Shown: positions 24,166 through 35,485 of the stretch, one piece after another
How positions within the stretch are numbered: position 1 is the stretch's first letter
Layout: each line of letters opens with the position of its first letter
From: Cryptomeria japonica
Taxonomy: Eukaryota; Streptophyta; Pinopsida; Cupressales; Cupressaceae
Assembly: GCF_030272615.1 (NCBI RefSeq)
Contig: NC_081413.1
Coordinates: 186,462,669-186,526,668, forward strand
Direction of reading: 5' to 3'
DNA length: 64,000 nt
The notes under the pieces: model-generated
Seen by the model: the letters and a program-made list of their open reading frames with translations, nothing else
What the model was told of the DNA's origin: nothing
Database searches by the model: none
Made by a program: the position numbers and the translations under genes

Positions 24166-25200
24166 TTATGTATAAAACCATTTAAGATGCATGTTGTTGA
24201 TTGGATCTGCTAGTGGTTCTCCTTTTGAAGTAGCCAGCTAATATGCCCCAGACCCAAATACAATAGTGATAACATATGGACCCAGCCAGTTTGATTCAAA
24301 CTTTCCCTGATGTTCTCAGTTTGGTTGATTACGAGGATTCTCTTTTAGAACAAGATCACCTACTTCAAATGTGCGAGGTCTAACTCGATGATTATAGCTT
24401 CTGATCATGCATTTCTGATAGGCTTTGAGGTGATTGTATGCACCTTGTCATTTCTCATCAAGTAGTTCTAAGTCTTGGAGACGTGAGACTCAGTATGATT
24501 CATCATCTATGAGATGATGCAAGGAAACCTGTGTGCCTGTAGGGGTTTGAATGCTAGTTCGATACGCCCATAGTGCTGGGTTTAATTGAACATGCAAATC
24601 ACAGTCGACATCATTGGCTATCTTCTTGAGGATTATTAATATGCTCTTGTTTGATGCTTCAGCTTGACCATTGCCTTGTGGGTAATAGGGAGTTGAAAAG
24701 CAGTGTTGGATGTGAAACTTCTCACAGAGTTCACAGACATCCTAATTTTTGAAAGGAAGCCCGTTATCTATGATGATGGACATGGGTACACCATATCGAT
24801 AGATGATGTAATTAAGGATGAATGAGGCAATCTGCTTGCCGGTGACTTGGGTAAGTGGAACATCTTCGATCCACTTTGTGAAATATTCGGTGGAGGTTAT
24901 AATGAATTTATGGCCGTTGGATGAGGATGGATGGATCTTACCCACAAGGTCAAGTCCCTATTGACAAAAAGGCCATGGTGTAGTGATGGGTTGCAATTCC
25001 TGTGCTGGTGCATGTATCAGGTCTCCATGAATTTGGCATTTCTTGCATTTTCTGACAAAGTAGTAAGAGTCTTTTTCCATGGATGGCCAATAGTATCCAG
25101 CTCGTACGATCTTCTTGGCTAGTGACGGACCGCTTGCATGAGTTCCACAAATTCCTTCATGTACCTCTTCCAAGGCCTTTGTTATCTCATCCTGTTCCAG
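24166..25200 (-). pseudogene. Tat integrase
   Basis: The zinc-binding HHCC domain is complete: HEGICGTH starts at 25161, and the CKKC pair lies at 25047-25036. The catalytic core follows with GLDLVGKIHPSSS near 24950 (first Asp), IIDNGLPF near 24755 (second Asp), and a Glu in GQAEASNKS near 24680. The C-terminal part contains RTFEVGDLVLK and KFESNWLGPYVI near 24380-24290, the usual post-core GPY-type module, and ends at a TAA at 24166-24168. In-frame stops near 24957, 24741, 24450 and 24320 inactivate it. This enzyme inserts the element DNA into the genome. No chromodomain is present, as expected outside the chromoviruses. Confidence 0.85.
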
Positions 25201-25479
25201 ACATCGAAGGAGAGTACCATCAAGACTGCATTGGTATAGGGTTTCAACAATAGTGGTATAACGAGCGGTTTGGCAAATGAAGGTTTTATGTTGGTTATTC
25301 GATTGGTTAGGAGGAAGTGTGCGATCAGAGAGGTAGGTGTAGAACTCACCGTACCATGGGGATTCAAAACTGGTAAGGCGACATATCATCTCGAATTCAG
25401 GGATATCATAAGCGGGAATCCAAAGCTGTTCGACCAAGAACTCGTAGCGTGTTGAATTCTGTAGAAGATCTAGGAGAGA

Positions 25480-25855
25480 TGCGATGGTAGCCATAGCGTC
25501 AATAGCTCGATTCTGATCTCTGGGTATCTGCTCAAAGGTGATAGTAGTAAATGATGCCTTTAGACTGTCCACCATTTGCTTGTATGACATGAGTTTATCA
25601 TCCTTGGTCTGATATTCATCCGTGACTTTTCGGATGACCAATTGAGAGTTGCCATATATCTGTAGCTCTTTTAACTTCCATTGTACGGCTAGCTAGAGTC
25701 TAGTGATCAAGGCCTCATATTCTACTATGTTGTTTGTGCAGTGAAAAGTGAGCTTGTAAGACTTCGGGATGCTGTCACCTTGAGGTGTGATAAACAGAAT
25801 GCCTGCCCCCGAGCCATGCCTAGTATATGAACCATCAAAGTATAGTTTCTATGGT
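25480..25855 (-). pseudogene. Second, archaeal-type RNase H of the Tat element
   Basis: Directly after the first RNase H comes LYFDGSYTRHGSGAGILF (first Asp present), NIVEYEALI (catalytic Glu present), YGNSQLVIRK (the third acid, normally Asp, is Asn here), and QNRAIDAMA (final Asp present). This second RNase H of archaeal type is a derived trait of the Tat lineage, thought to supply the RNA-removing activity because the first domain is degenerate. The Asp-to-Asn change is one G-to-A transition and would abolish activity in this copy. A stop near 25695 also breaks it. Confidence 0.85.
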
Positions 25856-27364
25856 TGTGTTGCTATGATCATGAATATCTCTTCATCTAGAAAATTGGAA
25901 ATAAGAGGATGATCACCTATGAGGGGTGCATCGACCAATTGATCTGCAATAACTTGGCCCTTGATAGCCTTACGGTCCACATACTTGATATCAAATTCAC
26001 TTAGAATCATCACCCATTTGGCCAGACGACCAGTCAATGCTGCTTTGCTGAGTAAGTAATTTAGTGGATCTATCTTTGCAATGAGTTGTACTTTATGTGT
26101 TAACAAGTAGTGCCTCAGTTTAGTGGCTACCAAGATTACTGCTAGGCAAGCTCGCTCAATAGGTGTGTAATTGAGTTCATAGCCAACCAGTGTGCGAGAG
26201 ATGTAGTAAACAACACACTCTTTTCCTTCTGCATTATGTTGAGCCAGTAGTATGCCCAATGCTGTATTTGTTGCTGAAATATAGAGCAATAAAGGTCTAC
26301 TTGGATCTAGTGGGATCAACAATGGTGTATTCATGAGACAGTCTTTAAGCATCTGGAATGATTGCTGGCATTTGGTATCCCATTGAAAGCAGATGTTCTT
26401 GTGTAGCAGGTGTGTAAAGGGTTGACACTTATCTGCCAGTTGTGCAATGAATCTTCAGATGGATTGTAGCTACCCTTGTAATTTCCTTAGCTAACTAATG
26501 TTCTTGGGAGGTGGCATGTCCATGATTTCTTTGACCTTTGCTGGGTCGACCTCAATGCCTTTGCTTGAGACAATGTATCCTAGAAGTTTCCCTAAGGCTA
26601 CTCCAAAGAAACATTTCTTTGGGTTGAGTCGAACATGATATTGTTCTAGTCTATCAAAGATTTTCTCTAATATGTCCAAATGACCTTCTCTTATGAGTAA
26701 TTTTGCTAGTAAGTCATCAACATAATCTTCCATTATGGTATGCATCATATCATGAAAGATGGTTGTCATTTCTCTTTGATAGGTCGCTCCTGCATTCTTT
26801 AGACCAAAAGGCATTACATTCCAGCAGTATGTTCCCCATGGACATGTGAAGGCCATCTTATGTTGATCTTCTGGTGCGATCTTTATCTGATTGTACCCTG
26901 AAAAGCCATCCATGAGTGAAAGCATGGCATGTCCTGCTGTTAGGTCCACTATTATGTCAATGTCTGGTAGGGGGAAGTCATCTTTAGGACATGCCTTGTT
27001 CAGATCTCTGAAGTCAGTACATATACGGATGCCCCCATTTGGTTGCTGACAGGAACAATATTGGAGATCCAATCTGCATAATCAATTGGTCTAATAAAAC
27101 CAACATCCAGGAGTTTCTTAAGTTTTGCTTTAACTAGTACCACAATCTGAGGTGCATCTTGCGAAGTTTCTGCTTGATAGGCTTGGCTCCTTCTGTGATG
27201 GTGAGGTGATGCATGACTAAATCTGGATCAAGACCAGGCATGTTTGCATATGACCATGCAAAGTTAATCTGGCGCTTCTGGAAGAATTCAACAAACTTAG
27301 GTTGTTCCTTTGGAGTTAAAAGAGATGCCGGATGTATGTGGTGAGAAGTTTTAGGAGTCCCCAC
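25856..27364 (-). pseudogene. Tat reverse transcriptase and first RNase H
   Basis: The finger region with ANMPGLDPDLVMHHL (about 27250) is followed by a frameshift near 27100, then GGIRICTDFRDLNKACPKDD, LMDGFSGYNQIKIAPEDQ, MPFGLKNAGATYQR and the catalytic YVDD at 26724-26713. The connection carries NPKKCFFGV. The first RNase H (26352-25860) starts LLYISATNTALGILLAQ, where a working gypsy RNase H would have Asp in place of Ser/Ala. That loss is typical of Tat elements and is compensated by the second RNase H. The thumb and connection are broken by stops near 26490. The frame otherwise stays open for long stretches. Confidence 0.88.
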
Positions 27365-29100
27365 GTTGTATTATTTTGTCTCTTCAATAAGGATTGTTGA
27401 TCGTTCCTGCTGTGTACTAGAGGGGAGGATGTCAAACCTTTCATCCTTAGGCACCTCAAAGAGGTTTTCATCATTGGATACACTCATTCTTTTTACTTTT
27501 GTGGGATCAAACAGTGCCACAATGTTGTTTTCACTGGAAGATCCATGTTTTATTGTTATATTTTTGCAGCTAAAAGGTTTGGCATCCACTCCAAAGTATG
27601 TTGTGCTATTCAGTTCAATGGCGAATTGAGCTTTATGATCCTCGCTTGGTATGTTATCCCTTAATTCCAAAAAGTCAATGATTGCCTCATCGTTTTGGAA
27701 GTGGTCAAGGCATGGGGGATTAGGTTGGTTCCATTTGATGAGTTCAGGGTGTTTAATAGGCATTACCTCATTGATCAGGTTAAGTTCATAAGATGTGTCA
27801 GTGAGGGTCAAGGCATTGTGGTGAAGGTTGTTGATGGTACTCTCCTTGTCTGAATCGGGTTTAGGATGTGACGTAGGGTATGTGGAAGATGTTTCTAGTT
27901 TAGGAACCCAAGAGGTCTTTATCTGTGCTTCTTTGTAAATAGGAATGTCCTTACGAGGTGGAGGTGGTGATGCGTCATCCTCATCTGAAGTATTGAGATG
28001 TATTGAATCAAATTCCCACTCATGTGAGTCAGTCTCTGAGTCACTTTCCAGGATCCAGTTGCTATACCATACTGGGATATCCTATGAGTTAAACACTGCA
28101 GGTGTAACCGGGTGATGGATCTTTGTAGATGAAATGATTGGTGTTGCAGGAAGGATTATGGGGATCAATGAATCTGATATGGGGAGTATCGGTAGTGTTG
28201 AATCTGTTACTTCTGCTGGAATTGCTGATGTTGTTGATACTGTTGGGGGTTTTGATATTGCTAATGGTGTTGTTAATGCGGTTGCTACTGTTGATGGGGT
28301 TGCTGGTTTGATTGGTGGGATGACTGGTGCTATGGATGGTTTTGCTGGGATTTTTTAGCCTCAATGGGGCAATTGCTATGGTGCATGGTGTTGTTGATAT
28401 AATCAAAGGTGGCCTCTTTATGTTTGTAGTAGGCTGATATAGAGGTTTACTGGGTTTCCCTTTGAATCTGAGCTTAGGAAGGATCTCCTTTTGAAAGCCT
28501 AATCCTGTGTTATCTTTGGGCTTTAATTATGGCTATATCGACTCATGTCATCCTTGCTTGCAAGGTCCCAAAGCACTTTGACCATCATAACCCATTATTG
28601 CATAATGAGAAGGCCTTTGCCATATTGATTTGTGGGAAACTTAGCTTGTGGGATGTCCGTGGTGATAGGATCTTTATAGATCCATTCTGCTAAGTCCTTA
28701 TCTCTAGTCTCTTCTTCTTGACTCTTTCCAAGGATAAAAGGCGTCAAGGTGCATGCTGGCTTGATTAGTGGTGTCTGAAGTAACCGTTGAGGCTTACCAT
28801 GAGTTCTAGGGGAAGTGGGCATTTGCCAACACAAAAGAGTTGGCTTAGATTGTACTCTGCAGGGCCTTCCTCTGCCATTTTCATCTTGAGCTTCTCTTGC
28901 TTGGGTATAGGGGTGTTTGAACTGGAAAGAGAGGTTGGACTTATGTATGATGTGGATGAGATGGCTTCTCTATTGTTGGGAACGGTAATCTTTGGTTGAT
29001 GATTGATATTGTGACAATATGCAAAGGGATTTGCATCGCCCAGGATTGTAATTTCTACACCGTTATGAGGGAGCTTGATACACTGGTGGTAGGTGGATAG
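27365..29100 (-). pseudogene. Tat pol region between protease and reverse transcriptase
   Basis: Open minus-strand stretches (27811-27371, 28834-28595, 29112-28765) with a low-complexity Asn/Ser/Ile-rich segment around 28350-28180. No catalytic motif is present. In Tat elements this span is the poorly conserved pol N terminus. On the plus strand the same DNA shows a Gly/Val-rich ORF that I regard as a shadow of the low-complexity tract. Confidence 0.5.
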
Positions 29101-29186
29101 AACGGCTTGCATAGTGTGTATCCAAGGTCTTCATAACAACAAATTATATGGCAGAGGAAGGTCTAGAACTTGACGTATGATGTGCT

Positions 29187-29489
29187 TCACCATTGGGCTA
29201 CTTGGATCGGTAACACAATTGCTCGTTTGGATGAACGTTTTGCATCATCATAGGCTTTGATTGTTATCTTCTTACGGGGATCCACTAATTCAATTGCATA
29301 TCCCAAGGCTGTGACTAATTGTAGTGTATAGATATTCAGACCTGCTTCATTATCGATCAAGACTCGCTTGATCCTATGTTGGTTGATAAACCCTTCAATG
29401 TGGAGTGAGGCATTATGAGGTTGCTGGAAAGATGTATTATCACTTTCAGAAAAAGTGAGACAAGGTGATGACCTTAGATTTCCAACCAT
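29187..29489 (-). pseudogene. Tat aspartic protease fragment
   Basis: About 100 residues with the retroviral-type protease layout: ASLHIEGFINQHRIKRVLIDNEAGLNI near 29410-29340. DNEA stands where the active site DNGS or DTGS is expected, so the loop after the catalytic Asp is altered. Next come a YTLQLVTALGY-type helix and a Lys-rich strand, ending in a stop. The protease would cleave the gag-pol precursor. Position between gag and reverse transcriptase supports the call. Confidence 0.65.
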
Positions 29490-29879
29490 GGCTTGGAACT
29501 GATCTATCAGGGATTGATGCCTCTTGGAGAGCTTGATCCAAGATTGTTTTATGAGATGGGGATAGGCGCAATAACTCTAAGATAGATATCAGTGCAGGTG
29601 TTTTGTCTAACTATTCCACAAGGTTATACTATTTTGGGATAGATGGGGTGCCTTGTGGAGCTGCTTTTATGGTGATCTTGCCATGACATGTAACAAAATT
29701 GTAGGTGGAACTAGGATTTTTGATGGTAATAGTTGCAATTTGTTCACTGGCATCATATAGGTGATTCATAGTGTAATTATAGGCGGCGCGCGTATAATCA
29801 GTGGTATCTGTGTTTCACCCTGAAGTGGAAGGACCCCTTTGATCTTGTGATGGAAGTGGATTTTTAAACATGAGATGAT

Positions 29880-31397
29880 CATTGTTCGTTGTCTTTGGGT
29901 CATGTCCTTCGATTTCAATCTCACCTCAATCAATAAGATCTTGAATAAGATCTTTCAATCTGTGACAATTTCTCGTCTTATGCCCTTTCCCTTGATGGAA
30001 ATCTCAATGTTCAGTATCCCTCCACCATGAAGGTTTGACTTGAGGTTCGTAATTTGATGTTTTTGGTAAGGTCACCAGATTTTGAGAAATCAATTGACAT
30101 AATATCATTTCAATAGGTTCTCCTAAGGGAGTGTATGATCATTTTGGTTTAAAATTTTGCTGACGCTGTCTGGGTTCTTCTTGAGGTACATTGCATCCTT
30201 GATTTGGGTGAGTAACTGTGTTGTTCTTGGGTGGGGGTTTTGCCCTACAAAGTGAACCACATGTTGTGCACTTTTTATAGTTCTAGCATCCACAACCCCA
30301 TCATTGACGATGTTCTTGTTTTTGTTCCAGAAGTTAGGTTTATCGTTGTTGAATTGCGGGCGAGGTGCATCTTTGGGTTCATTGTATATTTTGATAAGTC
30401 CCTTTTTGATGAGGCCCCTCTCACATTTTAAACCCTGTGTGATCATATCATTGAAAGATTCTGTTCCTTTCATGTCTAAATGAAATTCCATTTCTTCGTT
30501 CAAGTTGGAAATAAATATTTCCACTAGCTCTCTTTCAGGTAGCTGAAGGGAATGTCTACTAGACATTTGTTGCCATCGTTACAGGAAAGCTGAAAATAGC
30601 TCCCCAAGTTTTTTGTTAGTGTTACATAGATCGGCCATGGTGATATTGTGTTCAATGTTATGTGAGTAATTTGTAATGAATTTTTGGACCAATTCTTTGA
30701 ATGTCCTAATGCCGCCTGTTAGTCGAGAAAACCATTGCGTGGTTGTCCCTGCCAAACTTTGAGGAAAGAGACGCATTAGGTATGTGTCCTCATATGCCAC
30801 TTCTAAGAATGCTGAATGGAATTCTCTAACATGATTGCGAGGGTCTCCTTTTCCTCTATACTTTTCAAACTTAGGTGTTTCAAACCCTTGTGGAAAAGGT
30901 GGCATATGTAGATTCCTATCAAAGGGATAGGGACAAATATCATTAAGTGAAAACTGGTTAGTTTTCACACCACTATGAAGCTGTTGGGCGAGATTCTCGA
31001 CTTGTTGCCGCAACATGTCTATGTCATTTGGAGGAGGAGGAGGTGGGGGATTTCCTTGAGGAAGGTTGTATCATATGTGATCTCGACCTCTTTCATCCTC
31101 ATTACGACTTTGTCATTCTCATGCTTGCCTTAGTTGTGTAACATCAAAATCAGAGGGTAGTTTGGCTCCCACTTGGGCAAGTCTTAAAAAGTGAGCATCA
31201 ACATTGCTCCTGAGTATCTCGTCAAAAAGTCTATTGAAGAGAGGGTTGTGTTGCGCCCTTTCTATTGTTGTAGGAGTAGGAGTACTTGGATTTTCATCAT
31301 TTGGGTTTCCTCCAAGGGCTTCTTGGAATTCATTGATATTTTCCTCCTCTTCTTCCTCAATTTCCATTTGTCTAGACCTTGATCTGGTTTGAGCCAT
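29880..31397 (-). pseudogene. Tat gag with degenerate zinc knuckle
   Basis: The first good ATG is at 31397, followed by MAQTRSRSRQMEIEEEEEE, an acidic N terminus. A Pro run near 31040 precedes a helix at 31016. The capsid-like core reads FEKYRGKGDPRNHVREFHS, then LMRLFPQSLAGTTTQWFSRL and IRTFKELVQKFITNYSHN, the standard retrotransposon gag fold. One frame runs to 30123 across a few stops. Further left, near 29985-29900, FHQGKGHKTRNCHRLKDL is a Tat-type C-x-FH-GH-C zinc knuckle whose first Cys is lost to a stop. Gag packages the element RNA. Confidence 0.85.
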
Positions 31398-33240
31398 TTT
31401 GTTTATAAGTTTTTGTTGAAGTTTGATGAAAATGATGATGAGTTGGTGATGAAATGAAAGATTGATGTTTGGTGAAGTGTTTTGCATATGGATCTCTAAC
31501 ACTAAAGGTAGATGTTACCAAAAGTTCTTCCTTGAATTGCTTGTTGTGTTTGTTGACAATGTTTGATGTGATAAGGTTTAGAGAGGCCTGAGATGTGTTA
31601 CAGACCCAACTACCTAGTAATGAGAGGATTCACTCATAGACTACTTTTAACCTGCGTAGAAATGCCTCTTAGGATGAATTTATCCTAGATGTAGAGACAC
31701 CCTAAAAAGTGATGTATTGTGTTTGATTCAAGCAATATTGAAATAGAACTTAGGAAAAAAACCTCTTGATGTTTTGAGAGTTGGAATGGAGTGATGATAT
31801 GTGAATGTGAGAATGGATAAAATGCTAACTTCAATAAAAACTCAGTGTTACATAGGGGACAAATTCTTCCTCTTCTCTTTCGGGAGTTGGTGGTTCTTCC
31901 CGAGCTACGTTATATGTGATGCAAATGTTTGGAAAGAAGTCAAGATTGATCTTGCCTCCCTTGCTTTTGTGATAACTCAAAGCTTGATATTGAGTAAAAA
32001 CTCTGCGGTTTAGAGACTCTTGATCAAATTCATTAGATTTTCCTTGAAGATATAGACGCATGTGACATAAGAAAGCTCTATGAGAGACAAATATTTGTTT
32101 ATTAAGATAGAAGTTTCAAACTTTTGATAAAAGCCTTTGAGCTCAATGGTCTTTTCTTCAAGTTGATATGTTGATGAAGATTCTTCTTTCTCAAGATGTG
32201 AAGAATGGTCATATAGTTTTGATAATTTGTTTTTGCTTGCACTTTGTTTTTGATCTTTTGTTGGTATTTGAAAATGTTTTATGTTGGATGAATACTTGTT
32301 TTAGAATTGATTTTTGTTTTTTCTTTGACAAGAAAACAAAGCAAGCACACAAACACAAGAATGTTTCCTCAAAAGGCACAAATAAGTGTGGGTCTAGATC
32401 AACACAATCTTTGGACTTTTTATGACCCTTTCTTTTCAAATGTTTTTGAGTTTGTTTTTCCAAAAAGCCTGAAGTCGGCTCAGTTTATCACTAGTCTTGA
32501 CACAAAACGAAGACACTTCAAACACATTTTATCCCTAAGGTCAAATGGCCAGTTGTGATAATTTCATCCCACATCTTGATATTTCTTCAACTTTGGTACT
32601 ACATACCTTATGAATCCCACCATGGAAGGTAAGGATGTGATATACTAATTCTTGCATGAGCATAACAAATAGATGATCCCTATGATGGGGGAGTCACCAC
32701 TTTTATTGGGCTACAAGTAACCTTTCAAAAAGCTATGTTTCTACTCAAGGAAATATGTATGGTGAGTATCTTGGGAGCAAAACCTTCTATGCTCTTGCAC
32801 TGAATTTATCACAAATATCCTCAATCAATAGAACAGGTGGGCTACTACTTAAAGGTGTTTAGTAATTGTCAATGTTTTTGGACATATGTTCATTCTGCAG
32901 TGACTCACTTAAGAGCCTTGTAACTTGTGGTGGGGCCCATTTGTCCTTTCGACAAGTTACACTATAGGAACAACTATACCCAAGGCTACAACTTTCACTC
33001 ACACCTGATTTCTATAGCGGCTTGAAGGATTTACTGCGCGAGGTTGTTCCCAAGAGTGATGTGTCTCTTGGCAGACCTCTCTTAAAAAGATAAAATTTGA
33101 GTGTTACTAACACTTTTCTCTTGCACCTAGGACCATGAAAGCCAAGGGAGAGGATAGTGTGTGTTAGAAGTAGGACCACTTGACAAACTCTTTTTGCACA
33201 AGTGTGCCAAACACAAAATACACTTGTTCTGACTGATGAC
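31398..33240 (-). other. 5' leader of the Tat element, truncated
   Basis: About 1.8 kb upstream of gag with no convincing ORF. A TGGTGACTCC motif on the minus strand at 32699-32690 resembles the primer site typical of Tat elements, yet no matching LTR adjoins it. The leader ends abruptly at 33240 at a tgactgatga microhomology where a copy of the host gene begins. Confidence 0.55.
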
Positions 33241-33955
33241 TGATGATCTTGTTCCCAAAAAGATAGAGAAGGTTCTAGGTACTTTAAAATAATTATTATA
33301 TATAGTCCAATTGTAATTTACTTATTGATCACTCATTTTGGACTAATGATACCATGATATTTTTGCAGGAAATGATGTTATTTATAAACATCTAAATGAT
33401 ATTACATTGGAGATCTTTGGGCCCACCATACATACACAATGGAATGCCCAAAATCAACAATTAAAAGATGAACTCATAAATCGTTTGGCTGTGTTGTTCA
33501 AGATTTAAAACATTCAACAAAACCAAGGTCCTTCAGAAAGCTAGCACATATCTAAAGTATGTGAGAGACCAATATAGGACATATTTAGAGAAGAACAAAA
33601 AGTACGAGCGTCCCCCCATGATTCCAAAGAGGGAGAGGAAGGACCTAGTTTCAAATGGAAAATAGAAAGTTGAAAAGAGAAAAGGACATACACCACTGGG
33701 CGAAGTAAGGTATGTGATACTATTAACAATGTAATCATGTACTAATTACTCTTTATATTTACATAATTTAACATATTTCAAACTTTTCATAGGTTGCATG
33801 ACACATCAAAGACAACTAAGGCAAGTCTAGAAAAGAATTGGAAAAACAAACTTGGCTCTAGTGGTTATATGAAAGTTTCCGCACAAATTGTAAGTATCAA
33901 TAAATGAAATATCACATTGAAATAATAAATTGCAAACAATTTTTTTTAATCAAAC
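33241..33955 (+). pseudogene. Duplicate of the transposase-like exons
   Basis: A near-copy of 19733-20447: the end of one exon (about 33241-33279), the next exon after ttttgcag (about 33369-33708), the exon with the GSSGYMKVSAQI motif (about 33795-33890) and the intervening introns. It carries additional frameshifts relative to the first copy, for example near 33500. It ends with caaac at 33951-33955, the target duplication of the adjoining LTR. It cannot be a second original exon set, because both the introns and the LTR insertion point are duplicated with it. Confidence 0.85.
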
Positions 33956-35442
33956 TGATGCTTTGCAAAAAGGGGTTAATGTTTAAACTAAAACCTATGG
34001 TCGTATAACACAAGAAAACACAAGAAACAAGGAAGAGTTAGTGTTAATCAACCAAAAACTAGTCTAAGCAGGCATACCAAGAGGGACACTAAAAAACATA
34101 ATGAAGTATTTAACTATGAAAGCAAACACAACAAGGCATCTCCAAATGCCTTCTACCATGTTCGTAGCTCCTTCTCCCTTGTTCCTCTCCTCTCCAAGTT
34201 CCAAATTAGTGTAGCTCTCAACAACTTTTTGCACTATGGATGCCTTATGGAGATTCAAGATTGAAATATTTTAGCTATGATATGCAAATGTAAAATAAAT
34301 TAATCAGATATGCTATGAAATGAACTAAGATTTCTTTTAGTCCAAAATGATAATATATGTTATTTATGCTAAATGCTCTTTCTCTAAAATTCACTATGAT
34401 GTAAATGCATTCAAGTTTTCAAGATTATGGCTAAGAATGCTAAATGCTTGAGGATTTGAAAATGAGGAATGTGAGCTCTATTTATAGGAAAAATGGAGCA
34501 ATGGATGGTTGAGATTGAGTAATCTCAACAAGAGTAAGGATTGAATAGTATTCAATCTATGCGAGGACTTTCAACCCAATCCCAGGATGACAAGTGTCAA
34601 CATGAGATGGGTTGAGAGGAGAGGGAATAAGCATTAAATGCTTGATATGACCTGAGAGTTAACTTGGGAGGTAAGGTTAAGGTTAGGTTGAGTGAATAAA
34701 CTCATTATTCAAAGAATAATGCTTTTATCCAATGTATAAACTCTTGTGCAAGAGTTAGTGACGATAACCATGGTCAAAGCAATAAATGCTTGAGGAGACA
34801 CATGGGTTACATGAGGGTTGAGTTAGGGGTCAAATTCCCTAACCATGGGTGCAAGTGGATTTAACCATAAATGGTCATGTAAGAGCTATTAGTGGTTTGG
34901 AAGACTTTAGAGGTTTTTTTTTTGAACACACAAAGCAATTAATGGTTTTCAAAGACTTTGGAGTCTTTGAGAAGTGACTCCAAGTTGCTTAGGAATGTGA
35001 CAATAATTAAGGGATGGGTTAGGCTAATTAGAAAGGGGTTAGAAGAATCTAGAAGGGGATTAGGATTGCAAGTGGGTTTGGTGGATGAGGGAAAATATAA
35101 TTTTTATTAAAATAAAGTTCATTTACTTCAATAAATAGGTGCAAGTTGCATTTTTAGGAAAATGCAAGTGGGGGGATTTAATGATTTAAATAAATGTTTT
35201 ATTTAATTTATTTAAAAGAGGAAAGAGGATTAAATTGAATAAATGGGATTTATTCATTTAATTGATTGTGAATTTGGTTTAATGAATTAATTAAATAAAT
35301 TGAATAATTTATTTAATTAATAGGAGAATGTTTGAAGATGAATTAATTAAATATTAATTTAATTAACTAATGGCTAGTGGGTTTTTAATCAAATAAAAGC
35401 AAATATTCATTTAATTAAACTGGACAGATTTATGTGACTACA
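33956..35442 (-). repeat. Solo LTR of the Tat element with intact target duplication
   Basis: A 1,487-bp LTR, TG to CA on the minus strand, flanked on both sides by caaac (33951-33955 and 35443-35447). Gene sequence lies on both sides, so it is structurally a solo LTR within the intron. Its partner is the LTR at 20448-21944. Confidence 0.9.
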
Positions 35443-35485
35443 CAAACAATAGAAGCAAAATTCATGATATTAAGCAAAAATGCAG

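Larger units (their letters stand above)
20448..33240 (-). mobile_element. Tat-lineage Ty3/gypsy retrotransposon, 5' end rearranged
   Basis: On the minus strand the order is leader, gag, protease, reverse transcriptase, RNase H, second (archaeal-type) RNase H, integrase, long 3' UTR, polypurine tract, 3' LTR. The second RNase H after the canonical one is the known hallmark of the Tat lineage, as is the RDLNKACPKDDFPLP motif in the reverse transcriptase. The element sits in an intron of the transposase-like gene. The 3' LTR is bounded by caaat, which corresponds to the caaac target duplication seen intact at the other LTR (33951-33955 and 35443-35447). The expected 5' LTR does not follow the leader. 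Instead the leader stops at 33240 and a duplicate of host gene plus LTR begins. Confidence 0.8.

Noticed and set aside
28134-28358. Gly/Val-rich plus-strand open frame
   Set aside because: It is the reverse reading of a low-complexity Asn/Ser/Ile tract inside the Tat pol region; composition explains it.
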